DNA of 64,000 bases from Arachnopeziza araneosa. Its lineage: Eukaryota > Ascomycota > Leotiomycetes > Helotiales > Arachnopezizaceae. The position numbers were made by a program, and so were the translations under genes. Shown one piece after another: positions 22,097 through 33,271 of this stretch (the first letter of the stretch is position 1; each line of letters begins with the position of its first letter). Under the pieces are notes generated by a model. It was given only the letters and a program-made list of their open reading frames with translations. It did no database searches and was not told where the DNA came from. The stretch covers positions 372,001-436,000 of the forward strand of contig QYAI01000007.1 of NCBI GenBank assembly GCA_003988855.1, read 5' to 3'.

Positions 22097-22745
22097 AGTA
22101 GGTTATATTCCTCGGTTTCAACAAGATTATTTACTAACCTTTCTTTCCTGGTAGTGCAGATCTTCGTCAAGACCCGTAAGTTGCCCTTCCAAAGGCTGGC
22201 ACCTCGGAATAGTGCCGCCGACCTCAGTACCTCCTAACCTATCCGCAGTGACGGGGAAGACTATCACCTTGGAAGTTGAGTCCAGCGATACAATCGACAA
22301 TGTCAAAAGCAAAATCCAAGACAAAGAAGGAATTCCACCGGACCAACAGCGCTTGATCTTTGCAGGAAAGCAGTTGGAGGATGGCCGTACTTTGAGTGAT
22401 TACAACATCCAAAAGGAGTCCACTCTTCATCTCGTCCTCCGTCTTCGTGGTGGTGCCAAGAAGCGCAAGAAGAAGGTCTATACTACCCCCAAGAAGATCA
22501 AGCATAAGCGCAAGAAGACCAAGTTGGCAGTTCTCAAGTACTACAAGGTTGACGGCGATGGAAAGATTGAGCGTCTTAGACGAGAGTGCCCAACTCCCAC
22601 CGTAAGCCTTCTGTCTCAATTTGTATTTGAGCAGCAAACTAATCATGTAAAGTGCGGTGCTGGTGTCTTCATGGCTGCTATGCATGACCGTCAATATTGT
22701 GGACGTTGCCACTTGACCTACATCTTTGACGAGGCCGGAAAGTAA
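22097..22745 (+). CDS. UBI3: Ubiquitin-40S ribosomal protein S27a fusion
   Basis: Four exons: 22097 (only the A of the start codon is coding), 22155-22175, 22249-22601, 22653-22745; 155 aa. Residues 1-76 are ubiquitin (MQIFVKTLTGKTITLEVE to LRLRGG), cleaved off after synthesis. The rest is eS31/S27a with a Lys-rich stretch (AKKRKKKVYTTPKKIKHKRK) and a four-Cys zinc finger (ECPTPTCGAG, YCGRCHL). The ATG is not continuous. Exon 2 begins TGCAGATC directly after a textbook acceptor (TACTAAC, pyrimidines, TAG), and the A must come from the upstream exon, best placed at 22097 before a GTAGGT donor. Introns are 57, 73 and 51 nt. Confidence 0.95.
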
Positions 22746-23844
22746 ATTGGACAATGAGATATGAGTGGACGGCTTCTGACATGCATCGATGGACTTTGAT
22801 GAACATCTACGAACGCTATGCAACTAGCTGATAGGCAAATAATTACATTCAGAGCTCTCACTTCAGGCACTCAAATCAGCTTCATTATTCATTAGTGATT
22901 GATCGTTTTCTATGGCATCTATTGAGCGATATTGCCGCTTTCTTGCTTCCATCACCTAGAGCTAGTGCCTAAGATTCTCCTTGAGACTTAATGTTTTTAG
23001 CTCTGTGCGAATACAATTTTGGGCATTTGCCTGTATCTAGCAACTGGTGTAGAGGCACGCGATGGACGGGAGCTGCTCAAGAGTCACAGTCAAAATACAA
23101 ACCAAAGGCAAAGGGCACCCACGTATGACTATGATTCGGGCACTTCTGCTTCACATCAATCGAGGCTACCACATAGCCAGCATAGTAAAGCTCTCAAACA
23201 AGCGTCCGCACAAACTCGGGCCTGTAAGCACTTGTTTTCGAAACCACGGCATTTGAAAGGGCAAATAGCTTTGTGATTGTCTGTCCTCTTCCGCACCTTG
23301 AGACTATTGACTTGATTCTTAGGACACTCGAAGTTCTATTGATGTGAACCATATAACAACAAAGCATCGAGCACGAGTCAACAAGCTACTATCCGTTTTA
23401 CACGAACACTGACTTGACTCGTCTCTCCTTCAAGAATTACCCCTCACCCAGCCAAGACTCTGCCTCACTATCTTCTCTCGATCATTGGTAGTTGCACGTC
23501 AAATGTCGCACTTCAGCTTGACAAGACCAGAAAAAGAAAAGGCGTCTATTCTTGGCTGCAGGTTCAGCTGTGGTAGTGCACCTTTTGAATCATCTCCAAT
23601 TGGGAAAGAACGATCTCCGTGACGTAAGACTTGGCATTGAGCCACCACGGAAGGCTAACACGAGCAACTCTTTCTTTTTATGAATGTTTTACTCACAGCT
23701 TTTCCTTTTGTCACTATTTCTCAATCAAAAGTCCAACTTAATACGAGCGAAAACTCGACATTCAATTCCTCTTTACAAGATTTTCAGAAAGCAACTTCTC
23801 CACCACGAGTACATATCAAATACTTCGCCCTCAAATCAACCATC
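22746..23844. other. Intergenic, 1.1 kb
   Basis: Follows the ubiquitin-S27a gene and holds the promoter of the next small gene. A CCCCT element (stress-response-like, AGGGG on the other strand) occurs near 23445 but is only five bases. The frame at 23019-23276 has no family resemblance, and the ATG at 23680 upstream of the real start gives an unconvincing extension. Confidence 0.5.
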
Positions 23845-24271
23845 ATGGACTTCTTGAAGAAATTTACGGAAACCAACAATAGCGAGAGTCAGCACCAGGG
23901 ACAAAACCAAAACACATCTCAAGGTGAAGGAGCTCAAGCCAAGCAAGGCGGGGGCAACTTCTTTAATGGTATTGGCGAGAAACTGAATGCCGCTGCAGGA
24001 GGTGGAAAAGAGAGTGAGAAGAACGAGGATATGCTTGACAAAAGTAAGCCGTCACCGAGGGGTATCAAACTTATGAGAAACTTGTTCTAATAACGGTAAT
24101 TTAGGCGTCGATTTTGTGCAAGAAAAGTTCCTAGGTCAAGGCCCGCAGGACAATGAATCTGCGCTTGAGCAAGCCAAAGACGAGCAGATCTCTGATTTTA
24201 TTCGGGGCAAGTTTAAGGAGACAACTGGAAAGGATTTTCCAATCAAAGATAAACCAACAACGTTTGGTTGA
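23845..24271 (+). CDS. Small conserved fungal protein, Gln/Gly-rich, function unknown
   Basis: Two exons, 23845-24043 and 24105-24271, 121 aa. The start MDFLKKFTE is chosen because it follows an ATC-rich leader and matches the usual beginning (MDFxKKxT) of this group of small Pezizomycotina proteins. An upstream in-frame ATG at 23680 would add 55 unlikely residues. The middle is low complexity (Gln, Asn, Gly, Ala). The C-terminal block, SVDFVQEKFLGQGPQDNESA, then EQAKDEQISDFIRGKFKETT and DFPIKDKP, is the conserved part. No catalytic motif, signal peptide or membrane segment. Such genes are often listed as stress- or damage-induced, but I cannot support a function. Confidence 0.75.
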
Positions 24272-24442
24272 GTCGTGGGAGGTGGCAAAGTGATTGGATA
24301 TTACATGAATGGTAGTCTAAGCCTGGGACCTTAGATAAGCTTGTATGCGGAAGATATTACGATGAGTCTTGGAGAATACAAATATACCTTTCATAAAACA
24401 TCCAATATCTGTAGGCATTGTGAGACCGTCTTCTTAAGAGCT

Positions 24443-26441
24443 TTAAGAGCCAGTAACCCTCTCTTTCAAATTTTCAACGATACCAGTGTCCTTGAAAGTC
24501 AACCCTCCACCCCAAGAAATTTCACTATTTTTCCCTCCCTCAATTATTTTGCCCTCCGTTACACCAGTTTCATAAGCACAACTACCCATATCCATTCTAG
24601 TAGCAGGGCCACTAGGAGAAATATCGAAATCGAAAATGTCCATTGGGAGACCAAGAGTGGTACAGGCGCTATGCTGAGTTAGCAGTGATGCACTGAATGA
24701 GTATAGAAGAGTCTACTTTGGAATATCGACGATTCCAGCAACGTGGCCTTGAACTGGAGCACAAGATAAGAGTAGGTACACTTGATAATCTGAATAACCA
24801 AATCGTCGGAGGTATTCAATGCATCCTAACACACCTATCAGATTGATTCAACACTAAGATCTACGAACTTACGAAGCGTAGTTTGTCTGTAAGCAACTGT
24901 AACATCCATATAGTGCTAAATCTCGTTAGTTGATAGCGTCTATACTGAAAGCTGAAGCCTCCCTACCTGCTTTCCATGCTGGTCAACAGAAAAGCCTTCA
25001 AAGGTCAAATAGCGTCCTGGTCCAAAGTGAGGCTCAACTGGTCCAGGCAAATACAGTGGGCTCTTCATCCCTAAGTGTTTGATACCCTCTTTCATCACCT
25101 TGAAATTAATAGTGATCACACCGCTCATCTCAATAGCTCCACAAAAGGAGATCTCTCCGTCCCCTTGTGAGAAGTGTAAATCTCCCACAGAGAATTTAGC
25201 TCCGGAAACATGAATAGGAAGATAGACTTTGGAGCCACGAGAGAGGTTCTTAATGTCACAGTTTCCACCATGTTCTGGGCGCCCTGGAATCGTACGCGCT
25301 CCTTCTCGCCCGACTTTCTCTTTGATGTCCTCAGTTGCTGACCCAGCATGTACATTGGTAGGGTTCGGGGGCTGAGCTACGATTCTGTCTAGCTTGTTGG
25401 CTGCAATCAGTTCTCCTTCACGCTTGTTCCAGGTGGTTAAGACCTGAAGAAATGTCAATTTTGTGTATCATTAGAAACCTTGACGAACCTCGGCAGATGG
25501 AGCACAACCTAGTATCCCCGGATGTATAAGACCAGGAAATTTCACATGAGGAAGGTGTCGTGAGGTGCAGTAGATTCCTTCAAAATCCCAGATAGCTTTG
25601 GCTCTGAAGAAAATCAGCGAGACTCAGATATCATTGCCATACAGATAAGGAAGCTCCATAAATCAAGTGACAGCTCTTTTCAGAATTAAAGCATCTGCAA
25701 AGCATGGCTACCATGCCATGAAACTCAGCACTCTGGTGTTTAAAGCAGTGATATCTTAGGTCTCTGCTTGGTCTGAGTACCTGACGTCCAAGATACTATG
25801 GTTTATTTAGAAGAGACTAACAGTTCTAATGTTATCAAAAAGTATGAGAGAGTTGTTACTTACGCTGTTGGATAAATCTCATCTAAAAATCCACCACCAT
25901 TGTTTTTGTCAAACACGCCTAAAGTATAAGGTCAAAGGTGTGAAGAAGAACCAACTGATCGAACCACTAACCAGTACTGTTTATTATTAGCAAAATCAAA
26001 GGAAGTAGAAAGAACACTTGCAATCCCCAAGGATGTTGCTCATGTGGCTGAACATCCATAATCTCGACAATAAGAACATCTCCTGGTTCAGCTGTCTCAA
26101 TCTCGAATGGCCCAGAGAGGTAATGGATCTTGGTTAGGTCCACATTCTTCACATCGTCCGCACTATCATTGTTTCCTACAAAGCACAGATTAGAAAATAC
26201 CTAATGCTATTGTATCTTCACCATACCAATCTGTCCTCCGGTCCAGTCAACCTAAATGCTGATTAGTATTTTAATTATTGATACTGAGGATACTTACACA
26301 CTCAATCTTCACAGTCTCCCCGTTCTTGATGGTTCCAGCAAAAGGAATGTCTGGGTGCCATCTGTTGTGCAACTTGGGTTGCTTTTCAGCTGGGATATCC
26401 AATGATACTTCACACACGTTACGAATTGCAGTTAATCCCAT
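24443..26441 (-). CDS. Formamidase/acetamidase (FmdA/AmdA family)
   Basis: The enzyme hydrolyses formamide to formate and ammonia and serves nitrogen scavenging. Ten exons by hand: 26441-26298, 26251-26227, 26175-26022, 25976-25972, 25918-25864, 25603-25489, 25443-24967, 24915-24873, 24825-24717, 24668-24443; 450 aa. Landmarks: HNRWHPDIPFAGTIKNGE, ECVDWTGGQIGNNDSADDV, YLSGPFEIETAEPGDVLIVE, FDKNNGGGFLDEIYP, GLIHPGILGCAPSAE, GREGARTIPGRPEHGGNCD and SPSGPATRMDMGSCAYETG. The fourth exon is only five bases. It follows a GC-AG intron (GCAAGT donor at 26021) and is the only join found that restores the conserved PWGFTGVFDKNNGG. Intron 5 is long (260 nt). The promoter holds several GATAAG sites, fitting AreA/Nit2 control. 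Confidence 0.92.
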
Positions 26442-26656
26442 ATTGACATGCAGGTGATTTATTATAAGTGGGGTGGCTTGCTGTAATGATACTCAATTCA
26501 GGCCCGGAAGCGAAGAGGATAATTATTGTTTAGTTTCGCAAAGAAGATGAAAAGATCAAGAACTTGACTTGAAAGAAATATTAAAGAACCGCTGCCCCGC
26601 ATTAGAAAAGAGGAGTTACCTCAGCGGCACTTGTCAGATGAAAGGTTCATAACAAT

Positions 26657-26805
26657 GATAAGGACCTGGACTTCCTTATCGCTCGAATGGCCCCTCTTTA
26701 GCCCAGACGCTGATCTGCATTGGATATCTGCATTGGATATCCTTGACGACATCAATCACAGCAAAGACTGCGGGGTTCCGCCAAAGAGAAAAATGATAAG
26801 ATAAA
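26657..26805. promoter_or_regulatory. Cluster of GATA-factor (AreA/Nit2) sites upstream of formamidase
   Basis: GATAAG occurs at 26657-26662, on the opposite strand at 26675-26680 (CTTATC), and as the overlapping pair GATAAGATAAA at 26795-26805. They lie 216-364 bp upstream of the formamidase ATG (minus strand, 26441). HGATAR is the binding site of nitrogen-regulatory GATA factors, and formamidase genes in Aspergillus are known AreA targets. Binding here is inferred. Confidence 0.6.
26715..26740. repeat. 13-bp tandem duplication in the formamidase promoter
   Basis: The unit CTGCATTGGATAT is present twice in perfect tandem (26715-26727 and 26728-26740), between GATA sites. It may be replication slippage or a duplicated regulatory element; nothing more can be said. 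Confidence 0.8.
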
Positions 26806-26971
26806 ATGCACGAGATAGTCCGAGCGGAGAATTTTCGGAATTAGCACCGGATAATAATCTCATCTTAGTTTGCATTATTATATGCATGCCCAGATCGTGA
26901 ATGTATTGCTCTTAGCTTTCGTATGTCAACCTTAGAAATTACTACCTGTTGATGACCAAGTTAAGCTTGAT

Positions 26972-28432
26972 TTATCTCGCTCTCAATTCTGTATAAGGTG
27001 GTGGAGGATCTGAAGGAACCCCCGATGAACGCCCTTCCATGACTGAAGCAACTTGTGGTTCGGACCTCCCTCGGTTATTTCGGAGTTGAGCATCAATATT
27101 CTTGAAATTGAGACTCAAGAACTCATGCTTGTTCTTCCATTGTTGTTGACTTGCTGCGAACCCTTCGCTTTCTGCAGGCAGAGGAGGTGGATCTGTAATC
27201 TTAGTGATAAGATAAGCTGTTGATGCTTCAGCGACTCCATAAATGAGAACGCCCAGTAGTGGGATTCTAAAGAAGATATAGAATCCAACTCCGAAACCAA
27301 ACAAAAGACCTTCTCGGTCATGAAACCATTGTTTCTTCTGCTCCTTCGAGAAGTGAATTCGAGAAAAATAAGGCTCTAGCTGAGTGAGGTCAGGTAAGAA
27401 TAAAGGTTGGTAGGCAATGGATACTTGCCAGCTCTCGCATTAAGCTTCTGGAAGCAAAGTAGCTCTGCAGGAATATTATCAAGTACTTCCGAGGCAGGAA
27501 AATACCAGTTCCAAAGATTATCCCAGCTGGTCCTAGACCAGTTATTTTTTGAAAGGTGTAAAAACTGGCCGCTGGAAGTACGAATCGACCCACAACTGGG
27601 ACATACGACAGTGCAAATACAGCCAAGGATAGTCCAGCCTTTTTGCCAAACCTCACAAAGAACATTGTCAGGGCCTCAGCCGTACTCTTCGAATGTGTAC
27701 TACCATCTCGGATAGCATATTTCCGTAGATTGGGATAGTATGGTGGTCGTAATGTGGCAGGATCCTCGCCTTCGTGTTTCACATAGTAGGTCTTGTCCAC
27801 CCAAGCCAGTCCAGTTGGACATCAGTGAAAGTCACATCACCCAGAAGGGAAGCTTACGAGTCCATGAACCTGCCATGGTTAACATAGATACGAATGTAGA
27901 GTGGTAAAACTTACATGTTATCCAAGGTTGGTGTGATATATCTCATTAAGGTCATGAGAAAGAATGGGACTTGTAAGACATATTCCTGGGTGAAATTCAA
28001 GCCATTGACAATTTTATCATCCCAGGTAGCATGTTCAAAATTGAAAAAGAAAGACAAGAACCATAACAAAAATTTAATACCAAGTATCTGCACCGGGTAT
28101 CAGCGCTTCTCGTATTTGTTATCAAGGATAAGATACTCACCGGAACATTGATTGCGATCCGAATTGCAATTCCCACAACTACCGCAATTGCAGCTTGTTT
28201 ATAGTGCTCTGACGTGAAAAGAGCAGGATTCTGCAATGCTCTCAGTGCTTTCCAATTGTCAACGCGGGTGCTCAGCTGCCAAAAGAGGAGTGATGTCCGT
28301 ACCTCCAACGACGGTGAGCTGTGCGCCACGTAGGATGACATTAGGGTCGAAATTCGATACTTGCAGCTTCTTTTTCACTTCTTCGGCAGTCAACAGCGGC
28401 TTTTGTGCCTGAGAACTCCTGGTCTGAGACAT
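26972..28432 (-). CDS. Multi-pass membrane protein, UsgS type
   Basis: Six exons: 28432-28303, 28247-28141, 28087-27915, 27869-27858, 27810-27425, 27375-26972; 403 aa. Conserved blocks: VILRGAQLTVVGALRALQNP, LFTSEHYKQAAIAV, WDDKIVNGLNF, VLQVPFFLMTLMRYITPTLD, FMDSLAWVDKTYY, YVPVVGRFVLPAASFYTFQK, GIFLPRKYLIIFLQSYFASR and GVLIYGVAEASTAYLITKIT. There are at least four hydrophobic segments and a Pro-rich tail ending DPPPPYTEL (a PY-like motif). This conserved fungal family is usually called transmembrane protein UsgS; its function is unknown. Exon 4 is 12 nt. The intron after it (27811-27857) has a normal GTAAGC donor, but the only junction that gives the conserved FMDSLAWVDKTYY ends in TGG instead of AG. 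Confidence 0.82.
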
Positions 28433-28840
28433 GCTTGTGCTCTTATGATTTCTGAAGATGGTTTATATTCCAGGATCGAGACTGACGGGCGGAGCTTTCC
28501 CTGAGCTCAGCTCATTAGCGCCTCGCGCGTGAAATGGAGGGGAAACTTGCAAGCGCAAACGGTGCCGTGCCTGTGCTGAAGAGCCTCCTTATCCACAGTA
28601 AACAATCGTCTCAGCCCCAGCAATCATTTCAAGCTCTATCTATCTACGTATCCATTACGACTCATTGTGCCACGACAATCGGCAGATTTGCGCATCTGGA
28701 ACAAAGAACCTTCCACCAAGGCAAAACCAGGCGCAACATCGAATTGCCGACTCGAGCTCAGGCACCAATCCTCTAGTTGAGATACGCTCGACTATCACGA
28801 TGATCATGCATTAATAGCAGCGTATTGAGAAGACCTCGGT
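28433..28840. promoter_or_regulatory. Divergent promoter region, UsgS-like gene and INP1
   Basis: 408 bp between divergent starts. GC-richer around 28500-28570. A short frame (28534-28776) has no family resemblance and probably is leader sequence. No specific element recognised. Confidence 0.45.
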
Positions 28841-30824
28841 ATGGATTCACCAAGTCCGAAAGCACAGCCGCCAAGGCGGTCATACAGTCTTCCGGTCGCA
28901 AAACCTACCTCAACTCAGGACCAGGAGATTGAAGTCTTATATACTTTGCCTTCGGTCCGCATCATCGCATTCACAACATCAAGTAGCAAGTCCCGACCTA
29001 GTTCAAACAATAGCGAATCAATTGTGGAGGAACCTGAAGCAGGCACTTTATCATGGGTCTCAAAATACGAGAGAACAATCGCAGTTGGTGAGCAGACAAA
29101 GATTTTGAAACTATTCAAAGTTCGTCGGTAGATTTGGCTAACTGTTACTTACAGGCGCCTTGCGTATCTATCGAGCTCCAGGATCAGTGGCATTTCTCAA
29201 TTGCCAAAATGCTCTTCGCCCGATCTTGCCAAAATCGCAAGCATGGTGTGTGGATGGAGATAGCAAATTTGTCTTGCAGATCAGACCGCCTCAGTATTGG
29301 CGAATCGAAGTTCCAAACAAGACTTCAGATGAAATAGCCAGAATAGAGGAGCTCAAAAAAGTACTAGAAGAGGTTCTACGATTTGAGAAAACTCCATGTC
29401 CTTTTCAGCGGCATTTTACCGTCGAATTGCCGAAGGCACCTCAAACTCCTGTCAAGAAAAAGCCATGGAAGCCAGTAGACAGGCCAAAGCTTGAGGTCTC
29501 ACCTCTATCAAGAAGCAGCTCTGGTGAAAATACTCCCGTCGAGTCGCCCAGGCCCCAGCTTCACTCAGGATCCTCTTCTCCATTTCGGCGTCGTCCTCGC
29601 AGCCCAATACGAGTCGAAACTCTGATTGCTGCTCTTGAGAAGCAAAGCCCGGAACTAGACAGAAGTATGAAAGAAATAGGAGATCACTCTTCATCTTCCG
29701 TTCTTAGCAGCACGTCAGAGCCTTCTAACGAGACATCAATAAAGCCAGAGGATGAGGAAGAAATCGCTGCTAGTATTTTAGGATTATCATTAATGGAGTC
29801 GTCTCTTGTGGGACTCATTCATGACGACTCTATCAGGACAGGCGAAGATAGTGATGCCTTTAGTGATGCTACCGATGATAATTCGACAAGCCACTCACAG
29901 CCGACTCTGCAGGCAACACAGGCTAGGGCAGAGATGAATAGTATTCAACCATCACAAGGCATAAATCGGACAATGACAGCACCGCCCTCGTTGTCTGTAA
30001 GTGCAAGTTTACCAACAAAGCAGAGGAGCAAATCCCCTTCACCGTTAAGATGTTCAACAACTGTAACCGAATCTAGCTCAGACCTCTCCTCAAGTGCCGA
30101 CTCTTTCCATAGCGTGCAGTCGTGGCATTCTCCGCTTGCACCTCCATCACCACCCGCTTCAGGCCCATCTTCGCCAGTAGCATACCCTTTTCCACCTGAC
30201 AATATCGTTTTACCAAAGCGTCATGATCATTCACGGAATGCTTCTGCGAGTACTTTAACTCCTGGCACTCCGGGAGCCTGGGGTGCACCAGATGCAGAAA
30301 TAGAATCAGTGTTACAACCCTCTTCACTTGGTCCTAAAACTCCACCCCTAGTTGAGGATGAAAATGACAAATCAGAAGAAGAGCAGTTCGAAATATTCAC
30401 ACCACCTACTGTGAAGCCGACTATAAGACATCGAACAACCACAAGCAATAACTCTCATCTGAGGGAGTTGTCGCCGTTACCTCCCGCAGAGACTTTATTT
30501 CAACCTCGTAGAAGGAGACGGCAACCTCGCAAACTCCAAACCGCTCGTCACCTTCCTATTGCACTCATCCAAAAGACGTACGAGATTCTAGTTAGCCCAC
30601 CGAGCCATTTATTTCAGTTGATGCTGAATATTGCCTCTAAAATCGCGGCTGGCGAGTGGCGAGGAATGTTGTCTGGTTATGGAGAATCTGTTTCTTGGGA
30701 TTTTGAAGACGAATATGGCGATGATTCTTTTGAGGATGATTATGGAATTAGCCTTCCAAATCCACGTCAAAGAGCAAAGAGATCTAGTAGTGCTGTTATG
30801 GGCGGAAGCTGGGAAGTTGACTGA
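28841..30824 (+). CDS. INP1: Inheritance of peroxisomes protein 1
   Basis: Two exons, 28841-29087 and 29155-30824, 638 aa. The N-terminal third is the Inp1 domain: IEVLYTLPSVRIIAFTTSS, YERTIAVGALRIYRAPGSVA, FLNCQNALRPILPKSQAWC and FVLQIRPPQYWRIEVPN, ending in a helix (about residues 20-200). The remainder is Ser/Pro-rich and disordered with acidic patches, then a conserved C-terminal helix (IALIQKTYEILVSPPSHLFQ) before the end. Yeast Inp1 tethers peroxisomes to the cell cortex through Pex3, so that the mother cell keeps some; in hyphae it should affect peroxisome distribution. The 67-nt intron falls inside the Inp1 domain (ERTIAVG). Confidence 0.92.
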
Positions 30825-31217
30825 TAAACCAGTTGCTTAATATCATATGTTTTGTGTCGTTGTATATTTTGTATTGATACCAGCATTGAATGGGATTGGA
30901 ATGGCGTAAGGATATACTGTGGAGTCCATCTGATGGTATCTGGTGATACCATATTAGTTCTGGGTATATCTCTAGCATTGGATGTATGAAGACATTGTGG
31001 TTAAAGGCTTGTTCCACAAAGTGTCCAGAAGTCTTTACGTATCTAGGATAAATTAATTCCTCAACTCAATTTCCTTAGTGTTAATATCATCGACAATGAG
31101 ATTGTCATTAATTCGCGAAAGATTTGGCAATGCTTACACTGGTTCTATGCCTCTATTCGTTGGACAGGTTCAGCAAATCGATTGTCTTCTTTCATGATTT
31201 ATATCATACAGCGTGCT
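30825..31217. other. Intergenic between convergent genes
   Basis: Holds the 3' ends of INP1 (plus) and CUE3 (minus). AT-rich, no gene seen. Confidence 0.5.
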
Positions 31218-33271
31218 TCAGCCTGGAAACCCACCACGAGCCATCTTTCTCGCCCTCTGATCTCTACGATTATGATTCGCTCTTGATCCCTTATTGGCTT
31301 CCTTCCTCTGTCTCGCAGCCTCCGTATCCTGATCCCCAGAAGGGCCTGCCACATTTCCTCTCCCCCTGCCTCTTCCCCGTCCTCTTCCCCTAGAACCACC
31401 TCTCCCTCTACCAGCATCAGCATCTGAGTCCTCGGTACCAGAACCAGCAGGACTAGCTCTCCAAGCTGTTCTTGTCAGCTCTTTCTGTCCTCCGGAGAAG
31501 GCCGAAAATTTCGCTTCTAGCCTCTTCATCTGTCTTGCGTCCCGAGAAAGCATCAGTGCCCAGCCTTCAATTGCCTCATCTGTCATACCCGTCTCCTCTC
31601 TTAAGGCATTTCTCGCTTTCCCTCTCCTCGTAGCCGCATCTCGAGCAAATAGGATGTGGTTTATTTTGTAGGCTCGGAAGAGTGCTTCATCTTGGTCGTC
31701 TCTAAGATTTGCATCAGCTTCTTCTGGGTTGTTGCCCGGCGTTGCAGAATCCACAGTGCCACCAACGTCTTCAATGTCATACGTATCATCTCTTTCGTCG
31801 TCATCTGAGTCGAAAGCTGCTAGAGCTGAGAGGATTGCCGCTTTGTTGGGTGCAGATGAGCGGTCTCCTAGAATATCATCTGCGGTCCTATCTGGATTTC
31901 GACGACCGAAATGGAGTTTTGAGGTATCAATGGCGAGCTGATCAAACTCGTCATCGTCAAAGATGTTCCGTCTACTTGGGAGCTGGGGAGGCGTCGAGTG
32001 CGGGACCATAAAATCATAAGTCGCTGGACGATTCGGATTTTCCCTACGATGTGTTAGAATTGTTTGAATTAAATTTCAGAAATAGTAGCTCACAATTCTT
32101 CGGATCGGTTAGCCTCATTCAAGTTGGCCGGAAGTGATCCCTCAAGGAGATGAGCAATTACTTGCTCCACGTCATCGCTATACTCATCCAATAATTTAAC
32201 TATAAAACCTGAACCAAGGTCTGGGAAGAGATCTTGCACTTGAGAAACGAGGCTCATGCGATGGACATGGAGCTGACCATGTGCAGCATCCTCTTCTCCA
32301 CCAGTAGCAATTCCTTTGCCTTTGTTGATTCTCTTTTTTGTTAGCCTAGTTGGTCTCCCGGCGCCGCCTGGCTTTCGAAATGCTTCTAAAGCACTAAGGA
32401 CTGACTTTGCCCTACTGGATCCAGAACCACTAGCATCAATCCGCAGCTGTATTTGCTTCAGTATTGGAGTTACGGTGACCAGTTCAGGAACGAGAGAGTC
32501 ATTTAAATTAGTAGGCCCCGCTTTGTGAGCCTCAGCTGCGGCTCTCAGGGAATAAAGCTGATCAACCAAGGAAGAAAAGTTAGGCCTGTCGCCTTCAGTG
32601 AGGCCAACCAGACAGAGGTATGTGGTAGAGACTATAACCTTGCGAAGAGGAGGGTTCATGATCTTATAACAACTGATAAGAGAGTCCGAGAAGTCGCTTC
32701 CAGCCATGAAAAAGGCAGCTGCTTGTGGAGACACGTGAAGTAGGTGATTCAGCCGTTTAAGTTGGAATTCCACCGTCTTCAGGTCCCCGTTCATTCCGAC
32801 GTCCAGTTCTTTTATAAGGTGAGATTTGAGTGACGCCATGGAGAGTTCCAGAGTGGATAAATGATTCTTCCAAACTAGGATAGCGACTCTCTTGCCAAGT
32901 TCTCTGCCATAAATCTTGCTCATGTCTCCTAGGAACTCCCATTGGCACAGTTTCTTGGGAGCATCCTTGAGCTCAAGTAGTCTCTGAGTCAACAGAAAAT
33001 TCTCTTTCCGCAACTGTCTCATTTTAGGCTGGCTTTCAGAAGATGAATTATCATTGGACCCAGCCGTTTCCGCAGCATATGAAGATAAGAAAGTTAGCAA
33101 TGACACATCTTGTGTTGATATTCGAGCAAATTCTGACGATGGTAACGATAAATGAGTACTGGCTAGAGCTAGCCAGGCATCTAAGCAGGCATCCCATTCT
33201 TCAGGTAGTAAATGGTTCCTCCAGGCGGCTGCTGGGAACGGTGCCAATGGGGGAAAATTTCTGGCAGCCAT
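31218..33271 (-). CDS. CUE3: CUE-domain protein of the ribosome quality-control trigger complex (Cue3/ASCC2)
   Basis: Two exons, 33271-32094 and 32043-31218, 667 aa, joined by a 50-nt intron at NRSEEL/ENPNRPATYDF. The N-terminal half is the ASCC2-type helical domain (FPPLAPFPAAAWRNHLLPEE, WEFLGDMSKIYGRELGKR). The CUE ubiquitin-binding domain is at about residues 345-388 (VQDLFPDLGSGFIVKLLDEY, DVEQVIAHLLEG), with the expected Phe-Pro and di-Leu positions. The C-terminus has acidic patches and an RGG-like run (GRGRGRGRGRGRG) then a basic tail. Yeast Cue3 works with Slh1 and Rqt4 to split collided ribosomes, reading K63-linked ubiquitin on small-subunit proteins. The RGG tail suggests RNA contact. 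Confidence 0.87.

Larger units (their letters stand above)
26442..26971. other. Promoter of formamidase and 3' flank of the UsgS-like gene
   Basis: Non-coding 530 bp. It contains the formamidase promoter, a GATA cluster and a 13-bp tandem duplication, listed separately. No open frame of note. Confidence 0.6.

Noticed and set aside
22239..22823. 194-codon minus-strand frame opposite ubiquitin-S27a
   Set aside because: It is the antisense shadow of the conserved ubiquitin coding region.
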